Counted from the stretch's first letter, positions 54,064-63,386 are shown. The stretch is 64,000 nucleotides of DNA from Pareuzebyella sediminis (GCF_008367235.1 NZ_VTZS01000001.1:1178001-1242000); one strand, 5' to 3'. Made by a program: numbers and translations. Notes: a model not told the origin generated them from the letters alone.

Positions 54064-55398
54064 TTACATCACCTCAGTCTTTCCTGGTGTTGGAATCTCA
54101 TAAGTACCATCAGATTTCGGCTGCACTGGTGCAGGGGAATCCCACGTAAGATTATCGGGGGCCAAATCAAGGTTAGACTGCATGGCTTCGTCCCAGTTGA
54201 TGACCTTACCGGAATATGTGGCCATTCTACCGATGATTGCACTCATGGTACTTTTCGCGCCATTTTCGGCATCTGCAAGAACACCACCGTTTCGAATAGA
54301 TTCAAAAAGTTTGATGTGTTCAACCTGATAAGGGTTGGGATCGTCTTTGCCACGGTGTTCGAATATCGTATTACCTCCCCAATCTTTTAGTAAAGCGTTA
54401 TCGCCTTCGGTAGAAACTGTTCCCTTCGTTCCTTGAAAAAATTCTGAAACACGGCTCATGGTCTCTGGTTGATGACGACATTGACTTGCGATTACCGCCC
54501 CGCTCGGATAGGTATATTCAACAAAGTGATGGTCAAATATTTCACCATGATCCTTACCGGTACGTACTTGTCTGCCACCCATTCCTTGAGCCGAAATAGG
54601 GTATTCTCCAATAAACCAGTTAGCCACATCAATATTATGTATATGTTGTTCAAGAATATGATCACCACACAGCCAGTTAAAGTAATACCAATTACGCATT
54701 TGATATTCAAGCTCCGATTGTTGCGGTTGTCTTTCACGCACCCAGACCCCGGCACTGTCCCAGTATACCTGCCCAGAAACTATTTTGCCTATCGCATCTT
54801 TCTTCAAATGCTCAATTGCCGCCAAATAACTATCTTGATAATGTCTTTGAAGCCCGACAACGACGTTCAATTTATTTTCTTTAGCAATTTTGGCTGCGGC
54901 AAGAACTTTACGCACCCCTGGCACATCGGTCGCCACAGGCTTTTCCATGAACACATGCTTCCCATTATTTATAGCATATTCAAAGTGTTGAGGGCGAAAA
55001 CCCGGAGGTGTAGCCAAGATGACCACATCAGCTTGGTCTATTGCCTTTTCGGCAGCGTCAAAGCCCACATACTGATGTTTTTTCTTGACCTTGACCTTTT
55101 TTGTCTCCCCCATTGCCTTTGAAATATTCATAAGGCTCGATTGCAACCGATCTTCAAAAGCGTCTGCCATAGCAACTAATTCTACATTATCATCGGCAGT
55201 TAAGGCCTGTACGGCTGCGCCGGTACCACGGCCTCCACAGCCTACCAAAGCGAGTTTCAACTTTTTATCGTTAAAGACATTTACCATGGCATTCATTTGT
55301 AGATTTGGCAACAACATGGCACTTCCTGTAAACAAAGCCGTGTTCTTAACAAAGCTTCTTCTAGACCCACCTGAGGTAGGAATTTTCTCTTTTTTCAT
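54064..55398 (-). CDS. Tat-exported Gfo/Idh/MocA family oxidoreductase
   Basis: The 444-residue protein starts with a Tat-type signal (GGSRRSFVKNTALFTGSAML). The N-terminal Rossmann fold has LKLALVGCGGRGTGAAVQAL, then DVVILATPPGF and the EKP motif (VFMEKPVATD). The substrate domain follows with GDHILEQHIHNIDVANWF, which carries His residues common in this family. Exported members in Bacteroidota act on sugars or sugar derivatives, including glycosidase-like redox mechanisms. It is divergent from the MFS transporter gene, which suggests uptake and conversion of the same compound. Confidence 0.9.
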   Translation of the reverse strand: MKKEKIPTSGGSRRSFVKNTALFTGSAMLLPNLQMNAMVNVFNDKKLKLALVGCGGRGTGAAVQALTADDNVELVAMADAFEDRLQSSLMNISKAMGETKKVKVKKKHQYVGFDAAEKAIDQADVVILATPPGFRPQHFEYAINNGKHVFMEKPVATDVPGVRKVLAAAKIAKENKLNVVVGLQRHYQDSYLAAIEHLKKDAIGKIVSGQVYWDSAGVWVRERQPQQSELEYQMRNWYYFNWLCGDHILEQHIHNIDVANWFIGEYPISAQGMGGRQVRTGKDHGEIFDHHFVEYTYPSGAVIASQCRHQPETMSRVSEFFQGTKGTVSTEGDNALLKDWGGNTIFEHRGKDDPNPYQVEHIKLFESIRNGGVLADAENGAKSTMSAIIGRMATYSGKVINWDEAMQSNLDLAPDNLTWDSPAPVQPKSDGTYEIPTPGKTEVM

Positions 55399-55845
55399 TT
55401 GTTTTTATTTACTTTATATCGATGGTTCTTAAAATTCACGCACTGCGTGGGTGAATATAAAGATAATATGACAAATTCTAATGCGATTACCTTCAATTTT
55501 CTTAATGAAATACATTAAAAAATGACAAAATTCAATCTTGACCCTTAACATATGATTGACCGATCAAGGTAATAAAAAGAGTTTTTGTGTCCTGCGCTGT
55601 CCGTATATCAAGCGTTTTAAAAAACGCTATTTTATTCCTGTTTTTTTAAAGATCCAACAATCTTAAAACCAATTCTTTATTCAAAAAAACTTTGGCCATC
55701 CCGATATTGGATTGCAATCTTGAATCAATTTTTTTTATCAATTACATATTTTTAGATTATCTTTCCTTGCGGAATTCTCATTCTCAACCAAGAAAACAAA
55801 CATATTTTTAATTTTGAAATACCAGTAAACAATAAACCAAATTTT
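55399..55845. other. Divergent regulatory region between Gfo/Idh and MFS genes
   Basis: 447 nt without a gene. It includes a 13-bp palindrome CACGCACTGCGTG at 55437-55449 near the Gfo/Idh start, a hairpin AGCGTTTT-AA-AAAACGCT at 55611-55628 followed by an AT-rich run, and a TATCTTTC -7-like element at 55758-55765, about 80 nt before the MFS start. Confidence 0.5.
55437..55449. promoter_or_regulatory. Palindromic operator candidate before Gfo/Idh gene
   Basis: CACGCACTGCGTG is a perfect 6+1+6 palindrome 39 nt upstream of the start codon, within a wider imperfect ATTCAC/GTGAAT dyad. No regulator gene is adjacent. Confidence 0.4.
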
Positions 55846-57111
55846 ATGGAAACATCTAAAAGTGTTACAACATCAAATGCCAACAGGCTATTTTACGGTA
55901 GTTGTTTTGCCCTGATCACTACCGCCTTTTCATTCAGTATCAGAGCGGGTATATTACCTCAATTGGGGGAAGAATTGAGCCTCAATGCGACCCAGCTTGG
56001 TTTTATCAACCAGATGTGGTTTCTCGGCTTTCCTATCTCAATGGTCATTGGAGGTCTCATCTACCACAAAGTTGGAGGAAAGGCCATTATGCAATTTGCA
56101 TTTTTCGCCCATGCGGTCGGTATTCTCATGACCATTTATTCTGGAAGCTATACGGGTCTTTTGATATCAACTTTGCTTATCGGTTTGGGTAACGGTTGTA
56201 CCGAAGCTGCCTGTAATCCTATGATTGCAGATGCCTATCAAGGAACTAGAATGAGCAAGATGATGAACCGTTTTCATATGTGGTTTCCAGGAGGTATTGT
56301 CATCGGTAGTCTAATTTCTAATTTTATGACCGGAGCAGGCATGAGTTGGGAAACACAGATTTGGATCATTATGATACCCACTTTAATATACGCCTATCTC
56401 TTTTTTGGTCAGGCATGGCCCAAAGCCAAGGTGGAAGAAGCCGCTACCCTTTCAGGCAATTTCAAGGCAATGGTATCCCCTTTGTTTATTTTCATGGTAA
56501 TCTGTATGGCTCTAACCGCTATTACGGAATTCGGACCCCAACAATGGACGAGTGTTATTCTTGCCAAAAGTGGAGCACAGCCTATGCTTATATTGGCCTT
56601 AGTTACCGGTATAATGGCAGTAGCCCGATATTTTGGAGGTGAAATCGTACATAAATTCGATCAGACCGGCGTATTGTTGGGTTCTGCGGTACTTGCTACC
56701 ATAGGTGTATATCTGTTTAGTACCCAAACAGGGTCCATGGCCTATGTAGCTGCTATTTTCTTCGCATTGGGAGTTGCCTATTTCTGGCCGAACATGTTAG
56801 GTTTCGTAGCAGATAAAATTCCGAGAAGTGGGGCGTTAGGGCTATCCATCATGGGTGCGGTAGGTATGTTTTCCTCATCGATTTTTCAGCCTATTATAGG
56901 AAGCTGGATTGACGCTGACCGCGCCGAAGCCTCTGCCCAGGGTCTTACCGGTGATGAACTTGAACTAGTGGCCGGACAGGAAACCTTAGGTACTATGGTG
57001 ACCTTCCCTGCTATTTTAATTGTACTTTTTATCATCTTATTGTTTTGGGTGAAATCGCGAAAGGCCAAGTCTGAAGCACAGGCCCAGTCAGAACAAGCTA
57101 CAGCCATGTAA
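55846..57111 (+). CDS. MFS transporter
   Basis: A 421-residue inner-membrane protein with about 12 hydrophobic segments. ALITTAFSFSIRAGILPQLGEEL begins helix 1, LGFINQMWFLGFPISMVIGGLIYHKVGGK holds the loop 2-3 motif, and LIGLGNGCTEAACNPMIADAY and NRFHMWFPGGIVIGSLI are in the N-terminal half. The second half ends LIVLFIILLFWVKSRK, followed by a short polar tail. It resembles the sugar transporters found beside Gfo/Idh genes in Bacteroidota. Substrate unknown. Confidence 0.88.
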   Translation: METSKSVTTSNANRLFYGSCFALITTAFSFSIRAGILPQLGEELSLNATQLGFINQMWFLGFPISMVIGGLIYHKVGGKAIMQFAFFAHAVGILMTIYSGSYTGLLISTLLIGLGNGCTEAACNPMIADAYQGTRMSKMMNRFHMWFPGGIVIGSLISNFMTGAGMSWETQIWIIMIPTLIYAYLFFGQAWPKAKVEEAATLSGNFKAMVSPLFIFMVICMALTAITEFGPQQWTSVILAKSGAQPMLILALVTGIMAVARYFGGEIVHKFDQTGVLLGSAVLATIGVYLFSTQTGSMAYVAAIFFALGVAYFWPNMLGFVADKIPRSGALGLSIMGAVGMFSSSIFQPIIGSWIDADRAEASAQGLTGDELELVAGQETLGTMVTFPAILIVLFIILLFWVKSRKAKSEAQAQSEQATAM

Positions 57112-57121
57112 ATTTTTACAT

Positions 57122-57168
57122 GAAAAAAAAAGGAGGGGTTCCGATTCGGAACCCCTCCTTTTTTTTAT
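57122..57168. terminator. Strong bidirectional terminator
   Basis: AAGGAGGGGTTCCG and CGGAACCCCTCCTT pair perfectly around an ATT loop, with A- and T-runs extending both arms. It is shared by the MFS and convergent CsbD genes. Confidence 0.95.
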
Positions 57169-57184
57169 CAAAATCTCAGGTATT

Positions 57185-57370
57185 CTACCAATTCTCGATT
57201 TCTTCTTTAAGGGCTTCTTTATTTTTTCCAGTCTTCTCTTGGAGTCGACCTAGCATTTCATCGAATTTGCCCTCGGCATACGTAGCGTCATCATCGGTTA
57301 CATTACCGTATTTTTGTTTGAATTCTCCTTTGACCTGCTTCCACTTACCTTCTAATTGATCTTTATTCAT
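57185..57370 (-). CDS. CsbD family stress protein
   Basis: A 61-residue protein: MNKDQLEGKWKQVKGEFKQKYG, DDDATYAEGKFDEMLGRLQEKTG. This is the CsbD pattern (one copy of the helical hairpin, charged, very hydrophilic). In Bacillus csbD is in the sigma-B general stress regulon; the molecular role is unknown. It shares a terminator with the MFS gene. Confidence 0.92.
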   Translation of the reverse strand: MNKDQLEGKWKQVKGEFKQKYGNVTDDDATYAEGKFDEMLGRLQEKTGKNKEALKEEIENW

Positions 57371-57870
57371 GGTTTTACTTTTTATTAATTATTAAACGAC
57401 TCCCATAAAATTACCAGAAGATTCCTACTTTATTTGACTCCCTTAATTTAAATGTTGACGCGATTGCTGGGTTTCAAATAATCTGGATTCCGACGACCTA
57501 TCATTTAAAAGTGTGCTGAACATGTAGTCCTAATTTTTAAAACCAAGGTCTTATGAGAGAATTTGGTAAATGTACACTACCATAAATAATGTGGGGCTCT
57601 CATAAATAAAGGTGTCCTTAAAATGATAGAAGAAAACTCAAGAAACAAGTATCTATTTATTTATAAAAAAAAGCATCTTTTAAGGTGACACCACAGTACT
57701 TAAAATTCCATATCGTTAAATGTATAGCATCAATATTAAGCACTAATGGGCTAACATTCCTACAAGAGTTTAGTTATCCTAGTAGGTGTTTAATAGGAAA
57801 TAAAATTCCGAGTAATTATTGAACGCTAGGCTTACGAATTTTTAAATACAATGGTTTAAAATTGCACGAG
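57371..57870. other. Upstream region of CsbD and nitroreductase genes
   Basis: 500 nt between divergent genes. An imperfect inverted repeat pairs GGTGTCCTTAAAA (from about 57611) with TTTTAAGGTGACACC (about 57677-57691). No convincing gene or consensus promoter is seen. Confidence 0.4.
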
Positions 57871-58476
57871 ATGAACAGAGAAGAACAAATTAGGTTAGAG
57901 AACATTGCCGATACAGAACACGAGATTTTTGCACTGTTAAAACAAAGATATAGTCCCAGAATTTTTGAGGAAAAAATGATTTCCGAGAAAGATTTAAACC
58001 GGTTATTCGAGGCTGTACGATGGTCTGCAAGTAGTTTTAATCGTCAGCCTTGGCGGTTTATCTATGCCAAAAAAGGAGAAGATGGATACACGTCTATTTT
58101 AGAATGCTTGACCGATGGTAACAAAAAATGGGCAGACAATGCCCCTTTGCTTATGATAACCCTATTCAAGGAAGATAACGATGAAGGAGAGAAAAATTTT
58201 CATGCCCTGCATGATTTGGGGCTCTCTTTAGGCAACATGACCATACAGGCGCAATATATGGGTATAGGTTTACATCATATGGCAGGAATAGATCAAGAAA
58301 AGGCACAAAAGATGTTTGAAGTTTCTGATGGTTTTAAAGTAGCCTCTGCCCTAGCCTTGGGTTATTATGGGGGTAATATTGAAGCGTTACCCGAAGATTT
58401 AAAAAAACGGGAAGTTGCGGAAAGAAAGAGAAAGCGTATCGATCAATTTGCCTTTCATGGGAAGTGGAAAAACTAG
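57871..58476 (+). CDS. Nitroreductase family protein
   Basis: ATG at 57871 is preferred to the TTG at 57862. The 201-residue protein is an FMN nitroreductase: FALLKQRYSPRIFEEKMI, LFEAVRWSASSFNRQPWRFIYAKK with the FMN-binding SSFNRQPW, DLGLSLGNMTIQAQYMGIGLHHMAG and VASALALGYYGG. It is a cytoplasmic NAD(P)H-dependent flavoenzyme; the substrate is open. It opens a run of small stress-type genes. Confidence 0.9.
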   Translation: MNREEQIRLENIADTEHEIFALLKQRYSPRIFEEKMISEKDLNRLFEAVRWSASSFNRQPWRFIYAKKGEDGYTSILECLTDGNKKWADNAPLLMITLFKEDNDEGEKNFHALHDLGLSLGNMTIQAQYMGIGLHHMAGIDQEKAQKMFEVSDGFKVASALALGYYGGNIEALPEDLKKREVAERKRKRIDQFAFHGKWKN

Positions 58477-58615
58477 CAGCTCACAAAACTTTCAGGAAGA
58501 ACCTGACCTAAACTTAAAACGCCAAAGAGGCGTCGGGTCTTTGGACAGGAGAAATAACGATAGTATAGAAAAAATATGAACATCCTTTCATTCAAAAGGA
58601 AAAAAATAAATAGCA

Positions 58616-59257
58616 ATGAAAATAGGAATAATAGGAAGCGGAAAAATTGGTGGAAATTTAGGAAAACACTGGGCTAAAGCTGGTCATGACGTATTGCTCA
58701 GCTCAAGACACCCCGAAGAATTGGGCAGTTTGGTAAAGGAGGCGGGTAAGAACGCCAAAGCCGTTAGTGTAACGGAAGCTTTTGAAGCAAATGCTGACGT
58801 TTATCTCTTGGCTATGCCGTTCAAAGCCATAGACAAAATTGCTGAACTTTACGCAGGTGAGTATAGTAACAAGATAATTATTGATGCCACTAATCCCTAT
58901 CCACAAAGAGATGGAGAGATGGCTCAAGAAGTAAGGGACGCCAATTATAATGCGTCTGAGTATACCGCCCTGAAATTCAGCACTGCCAAAACAGTTAAGG
59001 CCTTCAATACGATACAGGCCGAGCACCTAAAGGATAGAGCCTTTGAAGATCGAGATAGACTAACCGTACCCTACGCAGCACAAGATGAAGCGAGTAAATC
59101 AATAGCCAAACAATTAATTGAAGATATTGGGTTTGACTCCCTTTATGTAGGTAATTTGAGCGATACGAGGATAATGGATCCCGATCAGGCCATTTACGGC
59201 AAGTCCTTGACTCATACGGAACTTAAAAAAGTAATTGATTCCGTAAATGCTTACTAA
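58616..59257 (+). CDS. NADPH-dependent F420 reductase-like dehydrogenase
   Basis: A 213-residue Rossmann protein: MKIGIIGSGKIGGNLGKHWAKAGHDVLLSSRH with GxGxxG and a basic SSRH that suits NADPH, then YLLAMPFKAI, IIIDATNPYPQRDGEM and VKAFNTIQAEHL. This matches the F420-dependent NADP reductase/YqeC-like family (coenzyme F420 itself is not expected in this group). It ends 0 nt before the nucleoside deaminase remnant. Confidence 0.85.
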   Translation: MKIGIIGSGKIGGNLGKHWAKAGHDVLLSSRHPEELGSLVKEAGKNAKAVSVTEAFEANADVYLLAMPFKAIDKIAELYAGEYSNKIIIDATNPYPQRDGEMAQEVRDANYNASEYTALKFSTAKTVKAFNTIQAEHLKDRAFEDRDRLTVPYAAQDEASKSIAKQLIEDIGFDSLYVGNLSDTRIMDPDQAIYGKSLTHTELKKVIDSVNAY

Positions 59258-59613
59258 ATGGTAAAATCAAATTACGATTATATGAGACGGGCCTTATTTT
59301 TGGCCGTTGAATCACATAAATCGGGAAACGGGCCATTTGGTGCTATTGTAGTCAAGGGTTCTGAAATTATTGCAGAATCACAAAATTCCGTTCACTCCGA
59401 TGCCGATTGTACCCAACACGCCGAGCTTTCCGTAATTCAAAAGGCCTGCAACGCTCTGCACACAGAAGACTTAAGAAATTGCATACTTTACACGAGTTGT
59501 GAACCCTGTATGATGTGTCTCGTTATTCATCAGATGAAAGCAGAAGACGGAGCGAATTTAATTTAAAGCAAATAATGCGCAAGAAGGCTATAACCGTATT
59601 TAAAAAAGATTAA
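59258..59613 (+). pseudogene. Decayed nucleoside/guanine deaminase
   Basis: The open frame (59258-59566) encodes the first 102 residues of a deaminase of about 155: MRRALFLAVESHKSGNGPFGAIVVK, CTQHAELSVIQKA with the zinc-binding His and catalytic Glu, and SCEPCMMCLV with the two zinc Cys. It then stops after HQMKAEDGANLI. In another frame, 59575-59613 reads MRKKAITVFKKD, very like the normal deaminase C-terminal tail. About 45 residues that would form the last strand and helices are missing. An internal deletion plus frameshift is the best reading. Confidence 0.65.
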
Positions 59614-59629
59614 TTTAAACGTAAGAACT

Positions 59630-59929
59630 ATGCAAATTATATATGAATATCATGATGTTTCATCAAGCGATAGACTAGAACAAATAGTGGCGCAAAAACT
59701 ATCACAACTTGAAGAGCGATATCAATTTGTTCATCGTGCCGACGTATTTTTCAAAACAGAAAACCGTAGTGATAACGATGAAATGTGTTGTGATATAAGA
59801 TTAAGCATGCCCGGACCGAGAATTTTCGCTTCTACTAATGCGGAAAATTTCGAAGCCGCCATATCGGAAACCGTGAAAGATCTTGAAGACCAATTGCGGA
59901 AAGTCAAGGAAAAGATGAAGGCGAGGTAG
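59630..59929 (+). CDS. Ribosome hibernation promoting factor (HPF/RaiA short form)
   Basis: A 99-residue protein with the S30AE fold: MQIIYEYHDVSSSDRLEQIVAQKLSQLEERYQFV, VFFKTENRSDNDEMCCDIRLSMPGPRIFASTNAENFEAAISETVKDLEDQLRKVKEK. Spacing and the basic C-terminal helix fit the short RaiA/HPF form. It binds the 30S subunit and reduces translation in stationary phase or stress. The gene lies 16 nt after the deaminase remnant. Confidence 0.85.
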   Translation: MQIIYEYHDVSSSDRLEQIVAQKLSQLEERYQFVHRADVFFKTENRSDNDEMCCDIRLSMPGPRIFASTNAENFEAAISETVKDLEDQLRKVKEKMKAR

Positions 59930-60113
59930 CCCCAACTCATACTCTTTTATCTCAATTTCAGAAAATTCTTTTTTATTAGTCGGTGCCATTCCAGATTTCT
60001 ACCGGTATTTTAACTGAAAGTCGTGTGGAAATCAAGGTAAAATGCTAGGTTAGATAATAGGTTAAGAAAACTAGTAAAAAAACATTCTTGGGTCAAGATC
60101 AAAAACTCTCCAC

Positions 60114-61934
60114 ATGACATGGGAAATCACGATAATGTTTTTAGTACTGGTCGGCACAGTTGTTCTTTTCATATTTGAGATTTTTCCTGTCGATAAGATA
60201 GCTTTTCTAATAATAATTACCTTGGCATTATCGGGGCTTGTCGAACCAGATGAGGCCATCAGCGGGTTTTCGAACACAGCTACGATCGCCGTTCTTGCTT
60301 TGATGATATTGGCTATTGCCATGGAGGAGAACGGCGTTATAGAATGGCTCACTTCGGGCGTGGACAGTATAAAATCGTTCCCCCTGTACATCATGGCTCC
60401 AATATTAATGTTCGTGACCGCAGGGATGTCCGCTTTTATAAGTACTACGGCCGTTGTAATCGTTTTTGTCAAAATTGTAAATCGGCTTTCAGAGAAATAT
60501 AAAGTATCAAGTTCAAAACTCTTGATGCCCATATCGTTTGCCGGTATTTTGGGTGGATCGTGCACCCTTATGGGAACTTCGACCAATTTGATCGTAAATG
60601 CTGTATCTTCCAACCTAGGTGCTGAAAAACTTGGCTTTTTTGATTTTACCCTCTTTGGCACTATTTTTTTAGTCATTTCCATTATTTACCTTACTGTAAC
60701 GTTACGCTGGCTTCCTTGGTCGAAAAACAAAGAACTTGTAGAAGATTACAATATACACGACTATATCACCCGTATTTTTATCAGTGCCGATTCCAAATTG
60801 GTGGGTAAAAACATTGAAGAGACTTTTCTATATAATAATCCCGAAATATCGTTACTAAGGTTGACGCGCAACAACCGTATACACAATACCCCAGGGAAAT
60901 ACATTACCCTTAGGGCAAACGATGAAATACTATTGATGTGCGACCTTAAAAATTTAGCGCGAATCAATGAATCTGAAGACTTGGGAATCAACGAGGAAAA
61001 GTACCTTACGCAAGCTAAAAAAGGGGAAAACGAAAGCGAAGAAAAGAATATTGACATCGATTCACAAATCTTCGTGGAACTGCTTATATTACCTGGTGCC
61101 TCCTTTATCGGCAAGACGTTGGGGAACTTGAGAAATACGATCATGCAGAATGTAATTCTGGTAGCCATAAAAAAGAGAAAAACATTGGTAAATCTCAAAG
61201 AACGTTTGGTCCGCAGTAGTATGGATTCTTTAGCCATCAAGGCAGGAGACCGGCTCTTGGTAGAGACCACGAGAAATAACCTGAATACCCTAGCCTCTAT
61301 CGAGAACATAGAACTACTGCAGGAATACGATAAGGTCAGCCATATCTCAAGACGAAAAAAATACTTTTCGCTAATCGTGCTCTTGTCGGTCATAGGTCTG
61401 GCGGGGAGCGGCACTCTTTCAATAATGGTCAGCGCCCTGACTGGCATCGGCCTATTACTGATCACCCAAAACCTTGATTTAGCCAGTGTCTATAAAAAGG
61501 TAGATTGGCAAATCTTCTTTTTGTTGGCCGGAATGATCCCCTTGGGAATCGCCATGCACAATACCGGGGCAGATATGTGGATTTCTAAAGAACTATTGTA
61601 TTTTTTGGAAGGAAAACCAAACTACTTTATTATAGGTACTCTGTTCTTAACGACAATGCTATTGAGCGGTGTAATTAGCAATAACGCAACCGCCATAATT
61701 ATGACGCCCATCGCTTTCGCGGTGGCTCAAGGCATGCAAATGGACTTCAAGCCGTTCATTCTTTCCGTCTTATTTGCCGCTAATTTTAGCTTTTTCACCC
61801 CTGTAGGTTATCAGACCAATACCCTTATTTATAGCATTGGCAATTACAGTTTTCGTCATTTCCTTTTTATAGGTGGTATCTTAAGTCTATTGCTTTGGAT
61901 AACCGCCACCTTTTTGTTGACCGCCATGCTTTGA
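60114..61934 (+). CDS. SLC13-type permease with two TrkA-C domains
   Basis: A 606-residue inner-membrane protein. It has an N-terminal half with membrane helices and the conserved LMPISFAGILGGSCTLMGTSTNLIVNA hairpin, a cytoplasmic insert of two RCK/TrkA-C domains (about residues 215-285 and 315-405), and a C-terminal half with LLSGVISNNATAIIMTPIA and FFTPVGYQTNTLIYSIG. This is the layout of divalent anion:Na+ symporters and related sulfate-type permeases in Bacteroidota. TrkA-C domains usually bind a small ligand that gates transport. Confidence 0.9.
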   Translation: MTWEITIMFLVLVGTVVLFIFEIFPVDKIAFLIIITLALSGLVEPDEAISGFSNTATIAVLALMILAIAMEENGVIEWLTSGVDSIKSFPLYIMAPILMFVTAGMSAFISTTAVVIVFVKIVNRLSEKYKVSSSKLLMPISFAGILGGSCTLMGTSTNLIVNAVSSNLGAEKLGFFDFTLFGTIFLVISIIYLTVTLRWLPWSKNKELVEDYNIHDYITRIFISADSKLVGKNIEETFLYNNPEISLLRLTRNNRIHNTPGKYITLRANDEILLMCDLKNLARINESEDLGINEEKYLTQAKKGENESEEKNIDIDSQIFVELLILPGASFIGKTLGNLRNTIMQNVILVAIKKRKTLVNLKERLVRSSMDSLAIKAGDRLLVETTRNNLNTLASIENIELLQEYDKVSHISRRKKYFSLIVLLSVIGLAGSGTLSIMVSALTGIGLLLITQNLDLASVYKKVDWQIFFLLAGMIPLGIAMHNTGADMWISKELLYFLEGKPNYFIIGTLFLTTMLLSGVISNNATAIIMTPIAFAVAQGMQMDFKPFILSVLFAANFSFFTPVGYQTNTLIYSIGNYSFRHFLFIGGILSLLLWITATFLLTAML

Positions 61935-62147
61935 ATTACATTCGATTGAAGTATATCAACGAAGTCCTCTAAGACAGGTTTTAAACTATGAAATAACAGT
62001 TCATATAGTGCGTGTTTTCTTCGCCTCCACGGGGAATGGGTCAAGAACATATTGTATCGTGTCAATCTGGCCCAAGTAATTAATTCATCTTTAGTGGTAT
62101 TGGTCGGTAACACGACTGAACACATATTAAACTTAAAATCATATTTT

Positions 62148-62309
62148 ATGTTACGTTGGACAGTTATATTCGTAGTACTAGCAATTATCGCTGCTATTTT
62201 CGGGTTTGGAGGAATAGCCGCCGGTGCTGCAAGCATTGCGAAAATCTTATTTTTCATTTTTGTAGTATTATTCATTATTTCACTCATCGCTGGAAGAAAG
62301 AGTGTTTAG
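62148..62309 (+). CDS. DUF1328 small membrane protein
   Basis: The start at 62148 gives 53 residues; the longer frame from 62052 is not needed. [47 protein letters not shown] is the DUF1328 pattern: two membrane helices joined by a GFGGIAAG turn. Members appear under envelope or osmotic stress control. Function unknown. Confidence 0.88.
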   Translation: MLRWTVIFVVLAIIAAIFGFGGIAAGAASIAKILFFIFVVLFIISLIAGRKSV

Positions 62310-62375
62310 ATTACTTCACTTCCGACATACGAAGTAGTATGTAAATATCAGTCACTAACCCTTAAATCACTATTT

Positions 62376-62567
62376 ATGAAACGATTACTTTTTATTTTAC
62401 TTTTCGCACTCAGCACGGGTTCTACTCTAGTACTTACAAGTTGTAGGGAGGATAGAAAAGATGCTGGAGACAAAATTGAAGAAGCTGCAGAAGATACCGG
62501 GGATGCCATTGAAGAAGGCGCTGAGGAAGTCGAAGATGCAGCTGAGGACGCCGTTGACGACAATTAG
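62376..62567 (+). CDS. Small acidic lipoprotein (63 residues)
   Basis: A lipoprotein signal (FALSTGSTLVLTSC) precedes a mature peptide of about 39 residues made almost only of Glu, Asp and Ala (KIEEAAEDTGDAIEEGAEEVEDAAEDAVDD) in an amphipathic heptad-like order. No family is known beyond the general type. It is separated from the DUF1328 gene by 66 nt, and both may be stress induced. Confidence 0.7.
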   Translation: MKRLLFILLFALSTGSTLVLTSCREDRKDAGDKIEEAAEDTGDAIEEGAEEVEDAAEDAVDDN

Positions 62568-62650
62568 GAATAGTTTCAATTGTCAGATAGATCTTTATAC
62601 AGAGGTTCTGTTAAGTAAGAGCCATCAAAAATCTACAACATTATAGAAAA

Positions 62651-62688
62651 AGCGGAACTCATCTGTACTTGATGGTCCGTTTTTTTTT
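62651..62688 (+). terminator. Terminator after the acidic lipoprotein gene
   Basis: CGGA (62653-62656) with TCCG (62676-62679), extended by ACTCAT/ATGGT pairing, followed by a run of nine T. Confidence 0.7.
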
Positions 62689-62714
62689 AACAATAACCTT
62701 TAATACGAATACCC

Positions 62715-63053
62715 ATGGAAAATACATTTTCGAAACATGAATCAAATTACATTTCTGCCTACGGCCAAAAAGGTTATTCAACCAATTTTCACTTTAATAA
62801 CGGTGTATTGGTGAGTGGCGAAACCGATACTACATACAAGCCCAAAGATATCCATGTGGTTGCGGAACACCGCTTTGAAGGCATGAGCAATCCCTCCGAC
62901 TTATCAATTCTTTATATTGTCGAAACCAACGAAGGAGAAAAAGGCACCGTGCTGATGGCCTACGGGCCCAATGGTGACATGGAGCAGGCAGAATTTTTTA
63001 AAAAAATTCCTGAATCACAAATTTCCGATAAAGAGAATATCGATGAAAATTGA
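62715..63053 (+). CDS. Small conserved flavobacterial protein (often named phosphoribosylpyrophosphate synthetase, name not reliable)
   Basis: A 112-residue cytoplasmic protein: YISAYGQKGYSTNFHFNNGVLVSG, then VVAEHRFEGMSNPSDLSILYIVETNEGEKGTVLMAYGPNGD. The HRFEGMSNPSD and LMAYG segments mark a family recalled from many Flavobacteriia and often carrying the database name phosphoribosylpyrophosphate synthetase; it is far too short for that enzyme and lacks its motifs. Function unknown. Confidence 0.75.
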   Translation: MENTFSKHESNYISAYGQKGYSTNFHFNNGVLVSGETDTTYKPKDIHVVAEHRFEGMSNPSDLSILYIVETNEGEKGTVLMAYGPNGDMEQAEFFKKIPESQISDKENIDEN

Positions 63054-63386
63054 GGTCGACTTCTTTTAAACAAAATTTCAACCTTTCGAACCTTTATTGC
63101 CTTCATTCACTCGAGAAAGTGAATTCTGCTTATGATCACCATCGAATTCACCTATTACGAATACTTCTTTCGCCAATTTGTATCCTTACACACCACCACG
63201 CATGAGGCCTTTGGGTATAAAAGATCTGTTGATGGTACATTTCCCTCGATCACTATTTCAAGACTCAAATTTGTTAAAGAAAGTTCCTATATCGTTAACG
63301 GCCAAGACTTATAATTGATCTTCATATCTTTTTTCTTTAAAAAATCACATATCTTTCGCCCGAAAAAGAAACAACTTTAAGGTCGA
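63054..63386. other. Non-coding stretch before the AraC-type gene
   Basis: 333 nt. A 60-codon open frame (63132-63314) has no recognisable content or plausible start context and is not called. A TATCTTTC -7-like element lies at 63350-63357, about 30 nt before the AraC-type start. Confidence 0.45.

Noticed and set aside
62715-63053. Phosphoribosylpyrophosphate synthetase
   Set aside because: The protein is 112 residues and lacks the PRPP-binding and ATP motifs of that enzyme; the database name for this family looks wrong.
63132-63314. 60-codon open frame before the AraC-type gene
   Set aside because: No signal, family pattern or convincing start context.
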